Below are positions 7,296 to 16,200 of a stretch of DNA of 33,048 bases, piece by piece (position 1 is the first letter of the stretch; the number at the start of each line of letters is the position of its first letter). The position numbers and the translations under genes are program-made. The notes under the pieces were generated by a model. It searched no databases. It was not told where the DNA came from and was given only the letters and a program-made list of their open reading frames with translations. The stretch comes from Prevotella sp. CAG:617. Its GTDB lineage: Bacteria > Bacteroidota > Bacteroidia > Bacteroidales > Bacteroidaceae. The DNA lies in contig FR903597.1 of assembly GCA_000438115.1 (NCBI GenBank), positions 14,176-47,223 on the forward strand, read 5' to 3'.

Positions 7296-7901
7296 TCAGT
7301 TTTTTTCGTGATGAAGGAGTGTATCGGCGTCGAACTGGTGCAGCAGCTCGTTACATCTTTCCACGTGTTTTTTGTAGTAGAGCAGCATGATGACAATGCC
7401 TGTGGCGGTGGAAATGATGCCTGCTGCAGTAATCAGCCAGATGGCCGTGGGGCTTGAGGCTCGGGCATACAGGGTGATGAAGATGTAGGTAATCATGGCA
7501 ACAAGGGGAATCAAGCCGGCCGTGAGTGAGCGGGTATAGAACTTGCGGTAGGCGGTGATTTTTTTCGTTACCGATTGCACATCGTCATTGAGCAGATTGC
7601 GCATGTCCAGCTTTTGGTATATCCACAGGCTGGCGCACAAATCGGCCAAGGCCCATAACGATACCAGAAACCCGAAAAGCATGGGCCAATGGATATTGGC
7701 GCAGATGATGAGAATCATGGGTATGGTGATGATGTCGCCCCACATCCGGTTTTTGATTTCCTTGTTTACAGCCGTGGCCGGGCGTTTCCTTAATGATTTC
7801 AGGAAAGTTTCGTTCAGTGTTTTCTGCTGTTTCAGTTCTGCTTTGAGCAGGTTATAGTCGGACTTCAGTATTTGCAGTTCTTTTTCTACATGGGTTTCCA
7901 T
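7296..7901 (-). CDS. Coiled-coil membrane protein paired with an ECF sigma factor (candidate anti-sigma)
   Basis: The product has 201 residues. The first 45 form a charged heptad-like helix (VEKELQILKSDYNLLKAELK), followed by a basic segment (LRKRPATAVNKEIKNR). Then come two hydrophobic helices (about residues 53-95), a loop facing the cytoplasm, two more helices (about 125-180) and a polar tail. It starts 12 bases after the stop of the sigma factor gene, so the two are almost certainly cotranscribed and coupled. No zinc-binding HxxxCxxC motif and no FecR-like periplasmic domain is present, so it is not a standard anti-sigma. By position and its cytosolic helix it may hold the sigma factor at the membrane; that is inference. 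Confidence 0.75.
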   Translation of the reverse strand: METHVEKELQILKSDYNLLKAELKQQKTLNETFLKSLRKRPATAVNKEIKNRMWGDIITIPMILIICANIHWPMLFGFLVSLWALADLCASLWIYQKLDMRNLLNDDVQSVTKKITAYRKFYTRSLTAGLIPLVAMITYIFITLYARASSPTAIWLITAAGIISTATGIVIMLLYYKKHVERCNELLHQFDADTLLHHEKN

Positions 7902-7913
7902 AGAAATGAAGTT

Positions 7914-8399
7914 TTAGATGTTTGACAATTTTTTGAGCTGTTCTTTGATGCGGACCAGCTTGAAGGAGACGTTCTTGACAGAAATACCCAGGATTTCGCC
8001 GATTTCGTCGTAGCTCAGGCCTTCAAGCCACAACAGAATGACGCTTCTGTCCACCAGTCCCAACGTATTGATCCGTTTGTATAGTTGCTTGATTTGCAGT
8101 TTCTTTTCCAGTGCGCCTGCGTCCGTATGGCTGTCGGCGGACGGCGTCAGGCGCTCGCAGTGTTTCCGCTTTTGGCTGTGACTGAAATTGATGCAGTAGT
8201 TCAGGCTGACCCGGTATATCCAGGTCTTTGCGCTGCATTTCCCCTTAAAGTCCTCAAAGCCTTTCCACAGCCTGACCAGAATGTCCTGATACAGATCGTT
8301 AACTTCGTCTTTGTCGTCAGAAAACATGTAGCAGATGGTATAGATGGTGCGCTCATGCTCTCTGATGATGTCTATGAATTGTTGTTCCTTTGCGTTCAT
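7914..8399 (-). CDS. ECF-type RNA polymerase sigma factor
   Basis: The product (161 aa) has the two domains of an extracytoplasmic-function sigma factor. Region 2 includes IYTICYMFSDDKDEVNDLYQD and LWKGFEDFKGKCSAKTWIYRV, which melt and bind the -10. Region 4 includes LVDRSVILLWLEGLSYDEIG and EILGISVKNVSFKLVRIKEQL, a helix-turn-helix for -35 binding. Region 1 and region 3 are absent, as usual. The first codons (MNAKEQQFIDIIREHE) are a natural start. Its target genes are unknown; such systems usually activate their own operon and a small regulon. There is no TonB-transducer FecR/SusC set next to it, so it is not an iron- or glycan-sensing type by context. Confidence 0.94.
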   Translation of the reverse strand: MNAKEQQFIDIIREHERTIYTICYMFSDDKDEVNDLYQDILVRLWKGFEDFKGKCSAKTWIYRVSLNYCINFSHSQKRKHCERLTPSADSHTDAGALEKKLQIKQLYKRINTLGLVDRSVILLWLEGLSYDEIGEILGISVKNVSFKLVRIKEQLKKLSNI

Positions 8400-8503
8400 G
8401 TTGTTTTTTCTGTCTTTAACCTATTAGACCGCCAACCGTCCGAAAAACTATATTTTGCGTACCGATTTTTTGCTCGACTCTTGTGCCGGTCAGTATGGGC
8501 TTT

Positions 8504-8511
8504 CAAAGATA
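8504..8511 (-). promoter_or_regulatory. Possible -7 element upstream of the ECF sigma operon
   Basis: Minus-strand TATCTTTG at 8504-8511 matches TAnnTTTG, 105 bases before the sigma gene start. No -33 TTTG is seen at the right spacing. An autoregulated ECF promoter could also be present but has no recognisable consensus here. Confidence 0.35.
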
Positions 8512-8603
8512 CACAAAGGCTCCGGTTGTTTGTGAGGTTTACGGCCTGTACTTTTTCAGCTGAGGGGCTACCGAATCCATCTTTAATTATTTTATTTCAA
8601 TAT

Positions 8604-8616
8604 TTTCCTTTGGAAA
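8604..8616. promoter_or_regulatory. Upstream palindromic operator of the sulfur-transfer operon
   Basis: TTTCC-TTT-GGAAA, a perfect 5-bp inverted repeat with a 3-base centre, ends one base before the -33 region. The same half-sites recur at 8656-8668 with a different centre, 52 bp away (about five helical turns). Confidence 0.55.
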
Positions 8617-8617
8617 T

Positions 8618-8648
8618 TTTGTCATGTCGAAAGAAATATTTTTCTTTG
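8618..8648 (+). promoter_or_regulatory. Promoter of the CoA-disulfide reductase fusion operon
   Basis: A -33 TTTG (8618-8621), a 19-bp spacer and TTTCTTTG (8641-8648, one mismatch to TAnnTTTG) form a promoter whose start would fall near 8655. The leader to the ATG at 8694 is about 40 bases. It is framed on both sides by TTTCC-N3-GGAAA palindromes. Confidence 0.6.
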
Positions 8649-8655
8649 CAAAAGA

Positions 8656-8668
8656 TTTCCAGTGGAAA
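8656..8668. promoter_or_regulatory. Downstream palindromic operator overlapping the transcription start
   Basis: TTTCC-AGT-GGAAA repeats the half-sites found at 8604-8616. Its position at the predicted transcription start is that of a repressor site. The MarR-family gene at the end of the same operon is the natural candidate to bind here, though another redox regulator is possible. Confidence 0.55.
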
Positions 8669-8693
8669 ATAATAACCGAAATAGATTAGCGAT

Positions 8694-11153
8694 ATGAAAT
8701 ACCTTATTATTGGAGGAGTGGCCGGAGGCGCCACGGCAGCGGCCAGAATCCGCCGCAATACGGAGCAGGCAGACATCGTGCTGTTTGAAAAGGGAGAGTA
8801 CATTTCTTATGCCAACTGCGGTTTGCCTTACTACATTGGTGGGGTGATTGCCGACCGCGACCGCCTGTTTGTGCAGACCCCGGAGGCGTTTGGCCGCCGT
8901 TTCAATATTGACGTGCGCACCCGTTCGGAGGTGACGGCCATTGACGTGAAGCAGAAAAAGGTGACGGTGACGACGGCTGACGGCCAGACTTATGAGGAGA
9001 CGTACGACAAACTGTTGCTCTCGCCGGGTGCTTCGCCGGTGCGGCCGCCCCTGCCGGGTATTGACAGCGAGGGCATCTTTACGCTGCGCAACGTGAACGA
9101 CACCGACCGCATCAAGCAGTACATGGAGCAGCACAGGGTGAAGCGCGCCGTGATTGTGGGCGGAGGCTTCATCGGTCTGGAAATGGCCGAGAATCTGCAT
9201 CACGCCGGTGCCGAGGTGGCCGTGGTGGAAATGGCCAACCAGGTGATGGCGCCCATTGACTACTCCATGGCCGCCATGGTGCATGCCCATTTGCAGCAGA
9301 AGGGCGTTAAGCTCTATCTGGAGCAGGCCGTGTCGGCTTTTGAGCCGCAGCCGCAGGGCGGCGTCAGGGTGAAGTTCAAGTCGGGCATCAGTCTGGACTC
9401 CGATTTGGTTCTCCTCTCCATAGGTGTGCGGGCCGAAACGCGGCTGGCCTCGGAGGCCGGCTTGCAGCTGGGCGAGATGCACGGCATTTACGTTAATGAG
9501 TATCTGCAGACCTCGGACGAGGCCGTCTATGCCGTGGGTGATGCCATTGAGTTCCCGCATCCGCTGACGGGCAAGCCGTGGCTGAACTTCCTGGCCGGTC
9601 CGGCCAACCGCCAGGCGCGTATCGTGGCGGACAACATGGTGTTTGGCAACCGGGTGAAGTACGAGGGCTCCATCGGTACGTCGGTGGCCAAGGTTTTCGA
9701 CCTGACCGTAGCCGCTACGGGACTGCCGGCCAAGCGGCTCAAGCAGTTTGGCATGCCCTATCTCTCGGCCACGATTCATCCGTCGTCGCACGCCGGCTAC
9801 TATCCGGGTGCCGTACCGATGAGCATCAAAATCACCTTTTCACCCACCGACGGTAAGCTGTATGGCGCACAGATTGTGGGTTGCAGCGGCGTGGACAAGC
9901 GCATTGACGAGTACGCCCTGACCATTAAGCGTGGCGGTACGGTGTACGATTTGGTCGAGCTGGAGCACGCCTATGCGCCGCCCTTCTCGTCGGCCAAGGA
10001 CCCCGTGGCTCTGTCGGGCTATGTGGCCGGCAACATCCTGAGCGGCAAGATGAATCCGCTTTACTGGCGCGAACTGCATGAGGCCGACCTGAGCCGAGTG
10101 ACGCTGGTGGATGTGCGCACGGCCGATGAGTTCGGACTGGGCCATATTGAGGGCGCCGTCAACGTGCCGCTCGACGACTTGCGGGAGCGCCTGAGTGAGA
10201 TTCCGACCGGCAAGCCCGTGTGGGTGTACTGCGGCGTGGGCCTGCGCGGCTATCTGGCCTCCAACATCCTGAAAGCCAATGGTTACAAGGAGGTGCGCAA
10301 CCTGATTGGCGGTCTCAAGACCTATTCGGCTGCCGTAGCCCCCGTATTGCCGCCTGAGGAGGTAAAGGCTCCGTCCTCCTGTGCGTCAGCTTGTGCCCCG
10401 GCAGCCGAGAGTACGCCGGCGGCTAAGGTGCTGACGGTGGACGCCTGCGGCATACAGTGCCCCGGTCCGATTTTGAAACTGAAAAAGAGCATGGAAACGC
10501 TGGCCGACGGCGACTGTCTGGAGGTAAAGGCCACGGATGCCGGGTTCCCGCGCGACGCCGAGGCCTGGTGCCGCACTACGGGCCATCGGTTTCTGTCGTC
10601 CTCTTCGGCCAACGGCGTGTACACGGTACGCCTGGAAAAATCCACGCCCTGCCGGGCCGAGGCCACCAAGGTGGTGGAGACGGAAAAAGGCAAGACCTTC
10701 ATCATGTTCAGTGACGACCTCGACAAGGCCCTGGCTACGTTTGTGCTGGCCAACGGTGCCGCCGCTACGGGAAAGAAGGTGACCATCTTCTTTACCTTCT
10801 GGGGCCTGAACGTCATCAAGAAGGAGCAGAAGCCACAGGTCGAGAAGGACATTTCCGGTAAGATGTTCGGCATGATGCTGCCGTCCAGTTCGCGCCGCCT
10901 GAAGCTGTCGAAGATGCACATGGCTGGCGTAGGTTCGCGCATGATGCGCTACCTGATACGGAAAAAAGGCATCGAGTCGCTGGAGTCACTGCGTCAGCAG
11001 GCCATTGAGAACGGCGTGGAATTCATTGCCTGCCAAATGTCGATGGACGTCATGGGCGTGAAGCGTGAGGAATTGCTCGACAACGTTACCATAGGCGGCG
11101 TGGCCACGTATATGGAGCGGGCGGAACAGGCCAACGTCAATCTGTTTATTTAA
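8694..11153 (+). CDS. Four-domain persulfide enzyme: CoA-disulfide reductase-rhodanese-TusA-DsrE fusion
   Basis: The product has 819 residues and no signal peptide, so it is cytoplasmic. Residues 1-450 are a pyridine nucleotide-disulfide oxidoreductase: FAD-binding GGVAGG (7-12), active-site Cys42 in SYANCGLPYY as in CoA-disulfide reductases, a second nucleotide site VIVGGGFIGLE, and YAVGDA. Residues about 455-545 form a rhodanese domain with VDVRTADEF and catalytic Cys513 in VYCGVGLRG. A TusA/SirA domain with CPGP (589-592) follows. The last 155 residues are DsrE/DsrF-like with Cys780 in FIACQMSMDVMG. In related fusions these domains reduce CoA or low-molecular-weight persulfides and pass sulfane sulfur from Cys to Cys. 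A role in sulfide or polysulfide handling, or in sulfur delivery, is inferred. It is cotranscribed with the MarR gene 9 bases downstream. Confidence 0.93.
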   Translation: MKYLIIGGVAGGATAAARIRRNTEQADIVLFEKGEYISYANCGLPYYIGGVIADRDRLFVQTPEAFGRRFNIDVRTRSEVTAIDVKQKKVTVTTADGQTYEETYDKLLLSPGASPVRPPLPGIDSEGIFTLRNVNDTDRIKQYMEQHRVKRAVIVGGGFIGLEMAENLHHAGAEVAVVEMANQVMAPIDYSMAAMVHAHLQQKGVKLYLEQAVSAFEPQPQGGVRVKFKSGISLDSDLVLLSIGVRAETRLASEAGLQLGEMHGIYVNEYLQTSDEAVYAVGDAIEFPHPLTGKPWLNFLAGPANRQARIVADNMVFGNRVKYEGSIGTSVAKVFDLTVAATGLPAKRLKQFGMPYLSATIHPSSHAGYYPGAVPMSIKITFSPTDGKLYGAQIVGCSGVDKRIDEYALTIKRGGTVYDLVELEHAYAPPFSSAKDPVALSGYVAGNILSGKMNPLYWRELHEADLSRVTLVDVRTADEFGLGHIEGAVNVPLDDLRERLSEIPTGKPVWVYCGVGLRGYLASNILKANGYKEVRNLIGGLKTYSAAVAPVLPPEEVKAPSSCASACAPAAESTPAAKVLTVDACGIQCPGPILKLKKSMETLADGDCLEVKATDAGFPRDAEAWCRTTGHRFLSSSSANGVYTVRLEKSTPCRAEATKVVETEKGKTFIMFSDDLDKALATFVLANGAAATGKKVTIFFTFWGLNVIKKEQKPQVEKDISGKMFGMMLPSSSRRLKLSKMHMAGVGSRMMRYLIRKKGIESLESLRQQAIENGVEFIACQMSMDVMGVKREELLDNVTIGGVATYMERAEQANVNLFI

Positions 11154-11162
11154 AGTCGGAAA

Positions 11163-11531
11163 ATGGAGAAAATAAAGTGTATTTGTGTGATGAGAGAGCT
11201 GTTTCAGGCTCTCTCGTCTCTGGAATCCAGTTTGCAGGAGCGGTATGGCCTGTCGCTGAACGAAGCCATGGTGTTGTGCAGCGTAGGTCACGAAACGGTG
11301 ACGGCAGGCACTATTGTTGAGCGTACGGGGCTGACCCCTTCGCACGCTTCCAAGATTATCAGTCAGGCCGAAAGGAAAGGCTTGCTGTTGCGTAAGTTGA
11401 GCGAGAGCGACCGGCGGCAGATGTGTTTTACGCTGACCGCGAAAGCCGATGGCTGTTTGCAGGCCATCAGGGAGCAGGGGATTGAAATTCCCAAGTTGCT
11501 GCAACCCTTGTTCGATACCATAAGCGTATAG
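11163..11531 (+). CDS. MarR-family transcriptional regulator of the sulfur-transfer operon
   Basis: The product (122 aa) has a winged helix-turn-helix core: a lead helix (LFQALSSLESSLQERY), the recognition region GTIVERTGLTPSHASKIISQAERKG, and the wing LLRKLSESDRRQMCFTLTAKA. Two Cys residues near the start (KCICVMREL) are absent from ordinary MarR proteins of the window and could sense oxidants or persulfides, as in some MarR/OhrR-type sensors; this is inference. The gene follows the fusion enzyme by 9 bases and precedes a strong terminator, so it most likely controls its own operon through the palindromes at 8604 and 8656. Confidence 0.88.
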   Translation: MEKIKCICVMRELFQALSSLESSLQERYGLSLNEAMVLCSVGHETVTAGTIVERTGLTPSHASKIISQAERKGLLLRKLSESDRRQMCFTLTAKADGCLQAIREQGIEIPKLLQPLFDTISV

Positions 11532-11566
11532 CAAAAGGCGCACCCGAAACCGGTGCGCCTTTTGTT
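11532..11566 (+). terminator. Terminator of the sulfur-transfer operon
   Basis: A perfect 13-bp stem (CAAAAGGCGCACC at 11532-11544, GGTGCGCCTTTTG at 11552-11564) with a 7-base loop lies directly at the stop codon of the MarR gene. The A-run and T-run make it usable from both sides. Confidence 0.88.
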
Positions 11567-11639
11567 GTATGAACGCATTTTTTGTGAGCGGAAAGAAGTG
11601 TATTTCAGGTTTTAAATGCCTGAAGCCGAAAAAAATGTT

Positions 11640-11647
11640 TATCTTTA
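11640..11647 (+). promoter_or_regulatory. Possible -7 element of the fucosidase-GH16 operon
   Basis: TATCTTTA is one base from TAnnTTTG and lies 40 bases before the chosen ATG. No matching -33 TTTG is seen at 19-21 bp. Confidence 0.35.
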
Positions 11648-11687
11648 CGCCGATATTCACCTAATGTCGGTTATTTATAATCTTATT

Positions 11688-13211
11688 ATGAAAAAAAATA
11701 CTTTTTTCCTGGCTCTTTTAGCCTTTGCGGCCGTGTCTGCAACGGGAAAGGCCCAGAGTGAATTTGAGCTGGTCACCCAGACTCTCAGTAATCCGGACAA
11801 TGAGCCGGCTGCCGTTCATCCCGTGCCGTCTGACCGGCAGTTGAAATGGCAGGAAACGGAATTTTATGCCTTTTTCCATTATGGCATGAATACGTATACC
11901 AATTTGGAATGGGGATACGGCAATGAGGACGAAACCAAATTTGCTCCTACGGCGGCGCCTAATCCGCGTCAGTGGCTGGAGGCTGTGAAGGCAGCCGGCA
12001 TGAAGGGCGGAATTGCCGTGGTGAAGCATCATGACGGTTTTTGTCTTTGGCCAACGGAAACGACAACCCACAATGTGACGCGCAGCGGTAATGAATATGG
12101 CCGCCAGACCAATATTCCGCGTGATTTTGCCGCAGCAGCAAAGGATTTGGGCATGAAATACGGATTCTACGTTTCGCCGTGGGACCGTAACAGTGCGCTT
12201 TATGGTACGTCGCAGTATGTGAGTGAAGTGTTCCTGCGTCAGTGCGCCGAGTTGGCACAGTATGGCAGTGATCAGTTCGAAATGTGGTTCGACGGAGCCA
12301 ATGGCGGTGACGGTTATTATGGGGGTAAGAACACGACCATTAATATTGATGCGTCAACATATTATGATGTGCCCAATCTGCGTGACTCGGTACATAAAGT
12401 ATGTCCCAATTGCGTGTTGTGGGGCGTAGGTGGTGAAGCCCGCTGGATTGGAAATGAGGAAGGTTGGGCCGGTGAGACCAACTGGTCGACCGAAAACCGC
12501 GGTTACGCACCGGAGAAAAACGGAATGTACGGCACGGAGGACGGCTGGTTCTGGTTACCGGGCGAATCGGATGCCAAGGGAACCCGTAACGGATGGTTCT
12601 GGCACTCTAATGTATCCGATGGTCCAAAGGATTTGAATGCCCTTTATAAAATGTATCTGGAAACGGTAGGCCGCAACGCTACCCTGATTCTGAATATGCC
12701 GCCCGACCAGTCGGGAAGCCTGAACGAATCGGTGGTGACCCGCCTGAAGGAATTGGGCGACCTGCTTCGCACCCGACTGGGGCACGACCTGGCGCCGGAG
12801 GCAACCGTAACGGCTGACCAGACCCGTACGGCCGGTGCTTCGCGTAACTATGAGGCCACGAATCTGACCGATGGCAACAAAGATACTTACTGGGCAACTA
12901 ACGACGGAGTGAACACGGCTACGATTACCCTGACATGGGATGAGCCGCAAACCATTCACTATGTGCAGCTCATGGAGTACATTAAGCTGGGACAGCGCGT
13001 CAAGAATTTCAAAATTGAAATCAGTGCCGACGGCCAGACTTGGCAGGATACGGCCTCGGGCGTGCAGTGTACGACCATAGGCTACAAGCGTATTATTCCG
13101 CTTAACGGCAGCACTTCTGACTACGGCAATGGCTATCAGGCCAAGGCTGTGCGTATTTCAATCTTAGACAGCAAGGCTTGTCCTTTGTTGCAGTCTGTAT
13201 CAGTATTCTAA
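11688..13211 (+). CDS. Exported GH29 alpha-L-fucosidase with C-terminal F5/8-type-C (CBM32-like) domain
   Basis: The ATG at 11688 gives 507 residues with a clean signal peptide (MKKNTFFLALLAFAAVSATG, cleavage near AQ-SE). The frame extends 24 codons upstream, but that part is not signal-like. The GH29 barrel shows FFHYGMNTY (62-70), KHHDGFCLW (113-121), YVSPWDRN and EMWFDGANGG, where Asp202 is the expected nucleophile. The acid/base residue cannot be assigned safely; Glu293 in LPGESD is a candidate. Residues about 365-507 are a discoidin-type binding module. The enzyme would release terminal fucose from host glycans; the overall pattern looks like the GH29-B group that favours alpha-1,3/1,4 linkages. 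The GH16 gene starts 10 bases after its stop, so the two form an operon. Confidence 0.93.
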   Translation: MKKNTFFLALLAFAAVSATGKAQSEFELVTQTLSNPDNEPAAVHPVPSDRQLKWQETEFYAFFHYGMNTYTNLEWGYGNEDETKFAPTAAPNPRQWLEAVKAAGMKGGIAVVKHHDGFCLWPTETTTHNVTRSGNEYGRQTNIPRDFAAAAKDLGMKYGFYVSPWDRNSALYGTSQYVSEVFLRQCAELAQYGSDQFEMWFDGANGGDGYYGGKNTTINIDASTYYDVPNLRDSVHKVCPNCVLWGVGGEARWIGNEEGWAGETNWSTENRGYAPEKNGMYGTEDGWFWLPGESDAKGTRNGWFWHSNVSDGPKDLNALYKMYLETVGRNATLILNMPPDQSGSLNESVVTRLKELGDLLRTRLGHDLAPEATVTADQTRTAGASRNYEATNLTDGNKDTYWATNDGVNTATITLTWDEPQTIHYVQLMEYIKLGQRVKNFKIEISADGQTWQDTASGVQCTTIGYKRIIPLNGSTSDYGNGYQAKAVRISILDSKACPLLQSVSVF

Positions 13212-13221
13212 TCTTCCAGCC

Positions 13222-16200
13222 ATGAAAAAAATCAAGAAATATATTTCGCTGTGTGCCTGTTGCACACTGCCGGTGTTGGCTTATGGCCAGACAACAAACG
13301 GTGTTGACTTTGAAACTGCTGACAGTTACAAAGCCATAGGAGTTTATGACACGTGGGAAAATTCACCCTTCCGGACAGGGCAACTTCAGGGTAATGTGCA
13401 GGTGGTGAACAATCATTTGAACGAAGTTGACGAGGAAATGGGTATTACGCCCAACGGTACGAAAAAGATTCTGGCTGTTCAGCGTTCGCGTTTTGGCAGC
13501 AATACTTTTGGTGCGCGTGTCGATTTGAAGAATACATTCGAACTGACCACAACGACGCAGTATGTACATGTGTTTATCTGCACACCTACTTCGGGACGTG
13601 TCATGCTGGTTGGTCTGGGAAAACGCCGTGAACGCGTTGACCAGTCGCCCGAGGCCGAGCAGTTTTGGGTATTGTCGACTACAAAAACAGAGCCCGGAAA
13701 ATGGTTTGACGCCGTATTCCCCATAAAGGGAGCCGGAGGTATTGACATTCACAGTTTGGTGGTAGTTCCCGATTGTGAATCTCCACACACGCTGACCTCG
13801 GACTTTGCTGCATATATTGACGAAATTGAAATTAACGGAGAATCAGCTCCCCGTTTCCGCCGGGGTGACTATGTCCTGAATTTCGATACGGATGAAGTGT
13901 CCAACAAATCCGGAAATTATTTGAATTCTATCAGTCTTAACGGTTCTGCCGGAGGCGATCAGACTTTCAGCGTAGGCAGTCAGAATCCGCAGTTGCTGTA
14001 TCGTCCGATGCTCGATAAGATGTTTATGGCAAAGGCAGGAGAGAAACTTACACCGGCATTCAATTTCTCTGCTTCATGGATGAACGGCTATGTTTATCTT
14101 GACCGTGGTAATGATGGTAAGTTCAGCTATGAATTGAATTCAAATTATACCATTCCGGAGGGGAGCGACATTATGAGCTATTCCTATGTGGAAACCGTAG
14201 AGAATACAGAAGGATATATCAGTGACGGAAGTAAAATAAGCGGCAATGCTCGTAATTTTATTAATCCGCCGGCCTTTACGCTTCCGGCTGATTTGGCTTC
14301 AGGATTCTACCGTATGCGTTTCAAGGTGGATTGGGGTAATGTGGATCCGGCCGGTCGTATGACAACGACCAACTCCATTAAGGATAACGGCGGAATGATA
14401 GTAGACGTAATGATGGATGTACATGGCGACAACGTCAGCGTCAGCACGGCAAGCAGAAACGGCGAGGTGATGACTTCCGATGATCAGAAAATAAATAATC
14501 TGCAGGTACCCTATAACGAGCCGTTTGTCATCAAGATGCGTCCGGAAAAAGGGTTCAGCTATGAGGGTGTAAAGGTAACTTACGGGTATAACCTGAATGG
14601 CGACAGCCTTGTGCATGGCAATCCGCAATATTTTACGGTAACTTATCCGGCTTATTTGTTTAGAAATGATGAGTTGACACTTCCTGCCGAGATTATGCGT
14701 GGAGGAGCCGTAAGTATTGAGGGGCTTTTTGTTGAGCAAAAGGGAGATGAGCCTGAGGTGGAACCCGGAAAAGAGTATCCTGTCAGTTTTGACAAGTCGG
14801 AGGTAATCGGACGTGATGACCGTAAGTTGAATTCCTTTACGTTGAATGCAACACGCGGAGGTTCGAAAACGGTGACAATACCGGCCTCAGACAATCACGT
14901 GTATCAGAATATGCTTTCCAAGGAGGTTTCAGTGATTCCCGGAGACAAAGTAAACGTTACGGTAAATTATACAGGGCATTCCATGCATGAATATCTGTAT
15001 GTTGACCTTAATCAGGATGGTAAATTTAGTGCATTGCTCAACACAGACGGCACTCCGACAATGAGCAGTGAGTTGCTTTCGTATACTTATTATGAAGGGA
15101 AGAACAGTGAAGGAACCGTAATTTCATCACTTCCTGGAGAGGTTTCAATGGAGAGTATGCCTTCTTTTACCCTGCCGGCAAATTTGCCGGCAGGAGTGTA
15201 TCGTGCGCGTCTGAAGATTGATTGGAATGAAATAGATCCTTCAGGAAACAGCAGTCAGACACTGGCTGATAATGCCGGTTACGTGGTTGACTTTTTACTT
15301 AATGTCCATCAAGCTTCACATCCGTTGGAAGTAAATACCGTAAACGGAAGTATTAACGGTTCAGGGTATACGGGACTGCCGCTTAATGTTCCTTGTTTTC
15401 AAAGTCTGACTATTGTTCCTACGCCTGCGGCCAGTGGTTATGAAGCAGAATTCATAACGATTCGTCACGGACATAATTTTGACGGTCCACAATATGTTTA
15501 TGGTAACAGACAGTGGAGTGAATATACGGTTCCGGTGAACCGAACCTATACGATTCCTGCCGATAGCGTAAACGGTGACCTTGTTCTTACGGCTAATTTT
15601 GAACCTACCGAAAGTGCTGCATACAAGTTGATATATGCAGATGAGTTCAACGGAAGCGACGGCAGTCAGCCGGCCGATACAGTGTGGAGCCGTTGTAAGC
15701 GTATGAGTTCAACCTGGAACCGCTGGCTTTCTGATAGTGAAAAGGTGATTTACGTGAAAGACGGCAAGCTTGTGGCACGTGCCATTCCTAATTCCGATCA
15801 GGCAACTGACAACGTACCGATGATTACAGGAGGTATCCAGAGTTCGGGGAAGTTCAGCTTTAAGTACGGAAAAATCGAGGCACGTATTCTGACCAATCCT
15901 CATACCGGAAACTTTCCGGCTTTTTGGCTGATGCCAGAGGATCAGCATGACGGTTGGCCTACGTGTGGCGAAATTGATATCTTTGAGCAGATTGACAATG
16001 AGAATAAGGCCTATCATACCGTACATTCCAACTGGACCTACAATCTGGGACATAAGACGGATCCGCAATCTTCTTTCAATGAAACGGTAAGCATGGACCG
16101 TTATCATACTTATGGATTTGAGTGGACGGCCACGGATATGAAATGGTATGTAGATGGTCGGCAAGTAGGTTCTTATACCAAGAAAGAGAGTGACGCCAAT

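Noticed and set aside
8622..9791. A 389-residue minus-strand frame opposite the disulfide reductase
   Set aside because: A shadow of the GC-rich reductase gene; the translation is His/Arg/Gln-rich and matches no family.
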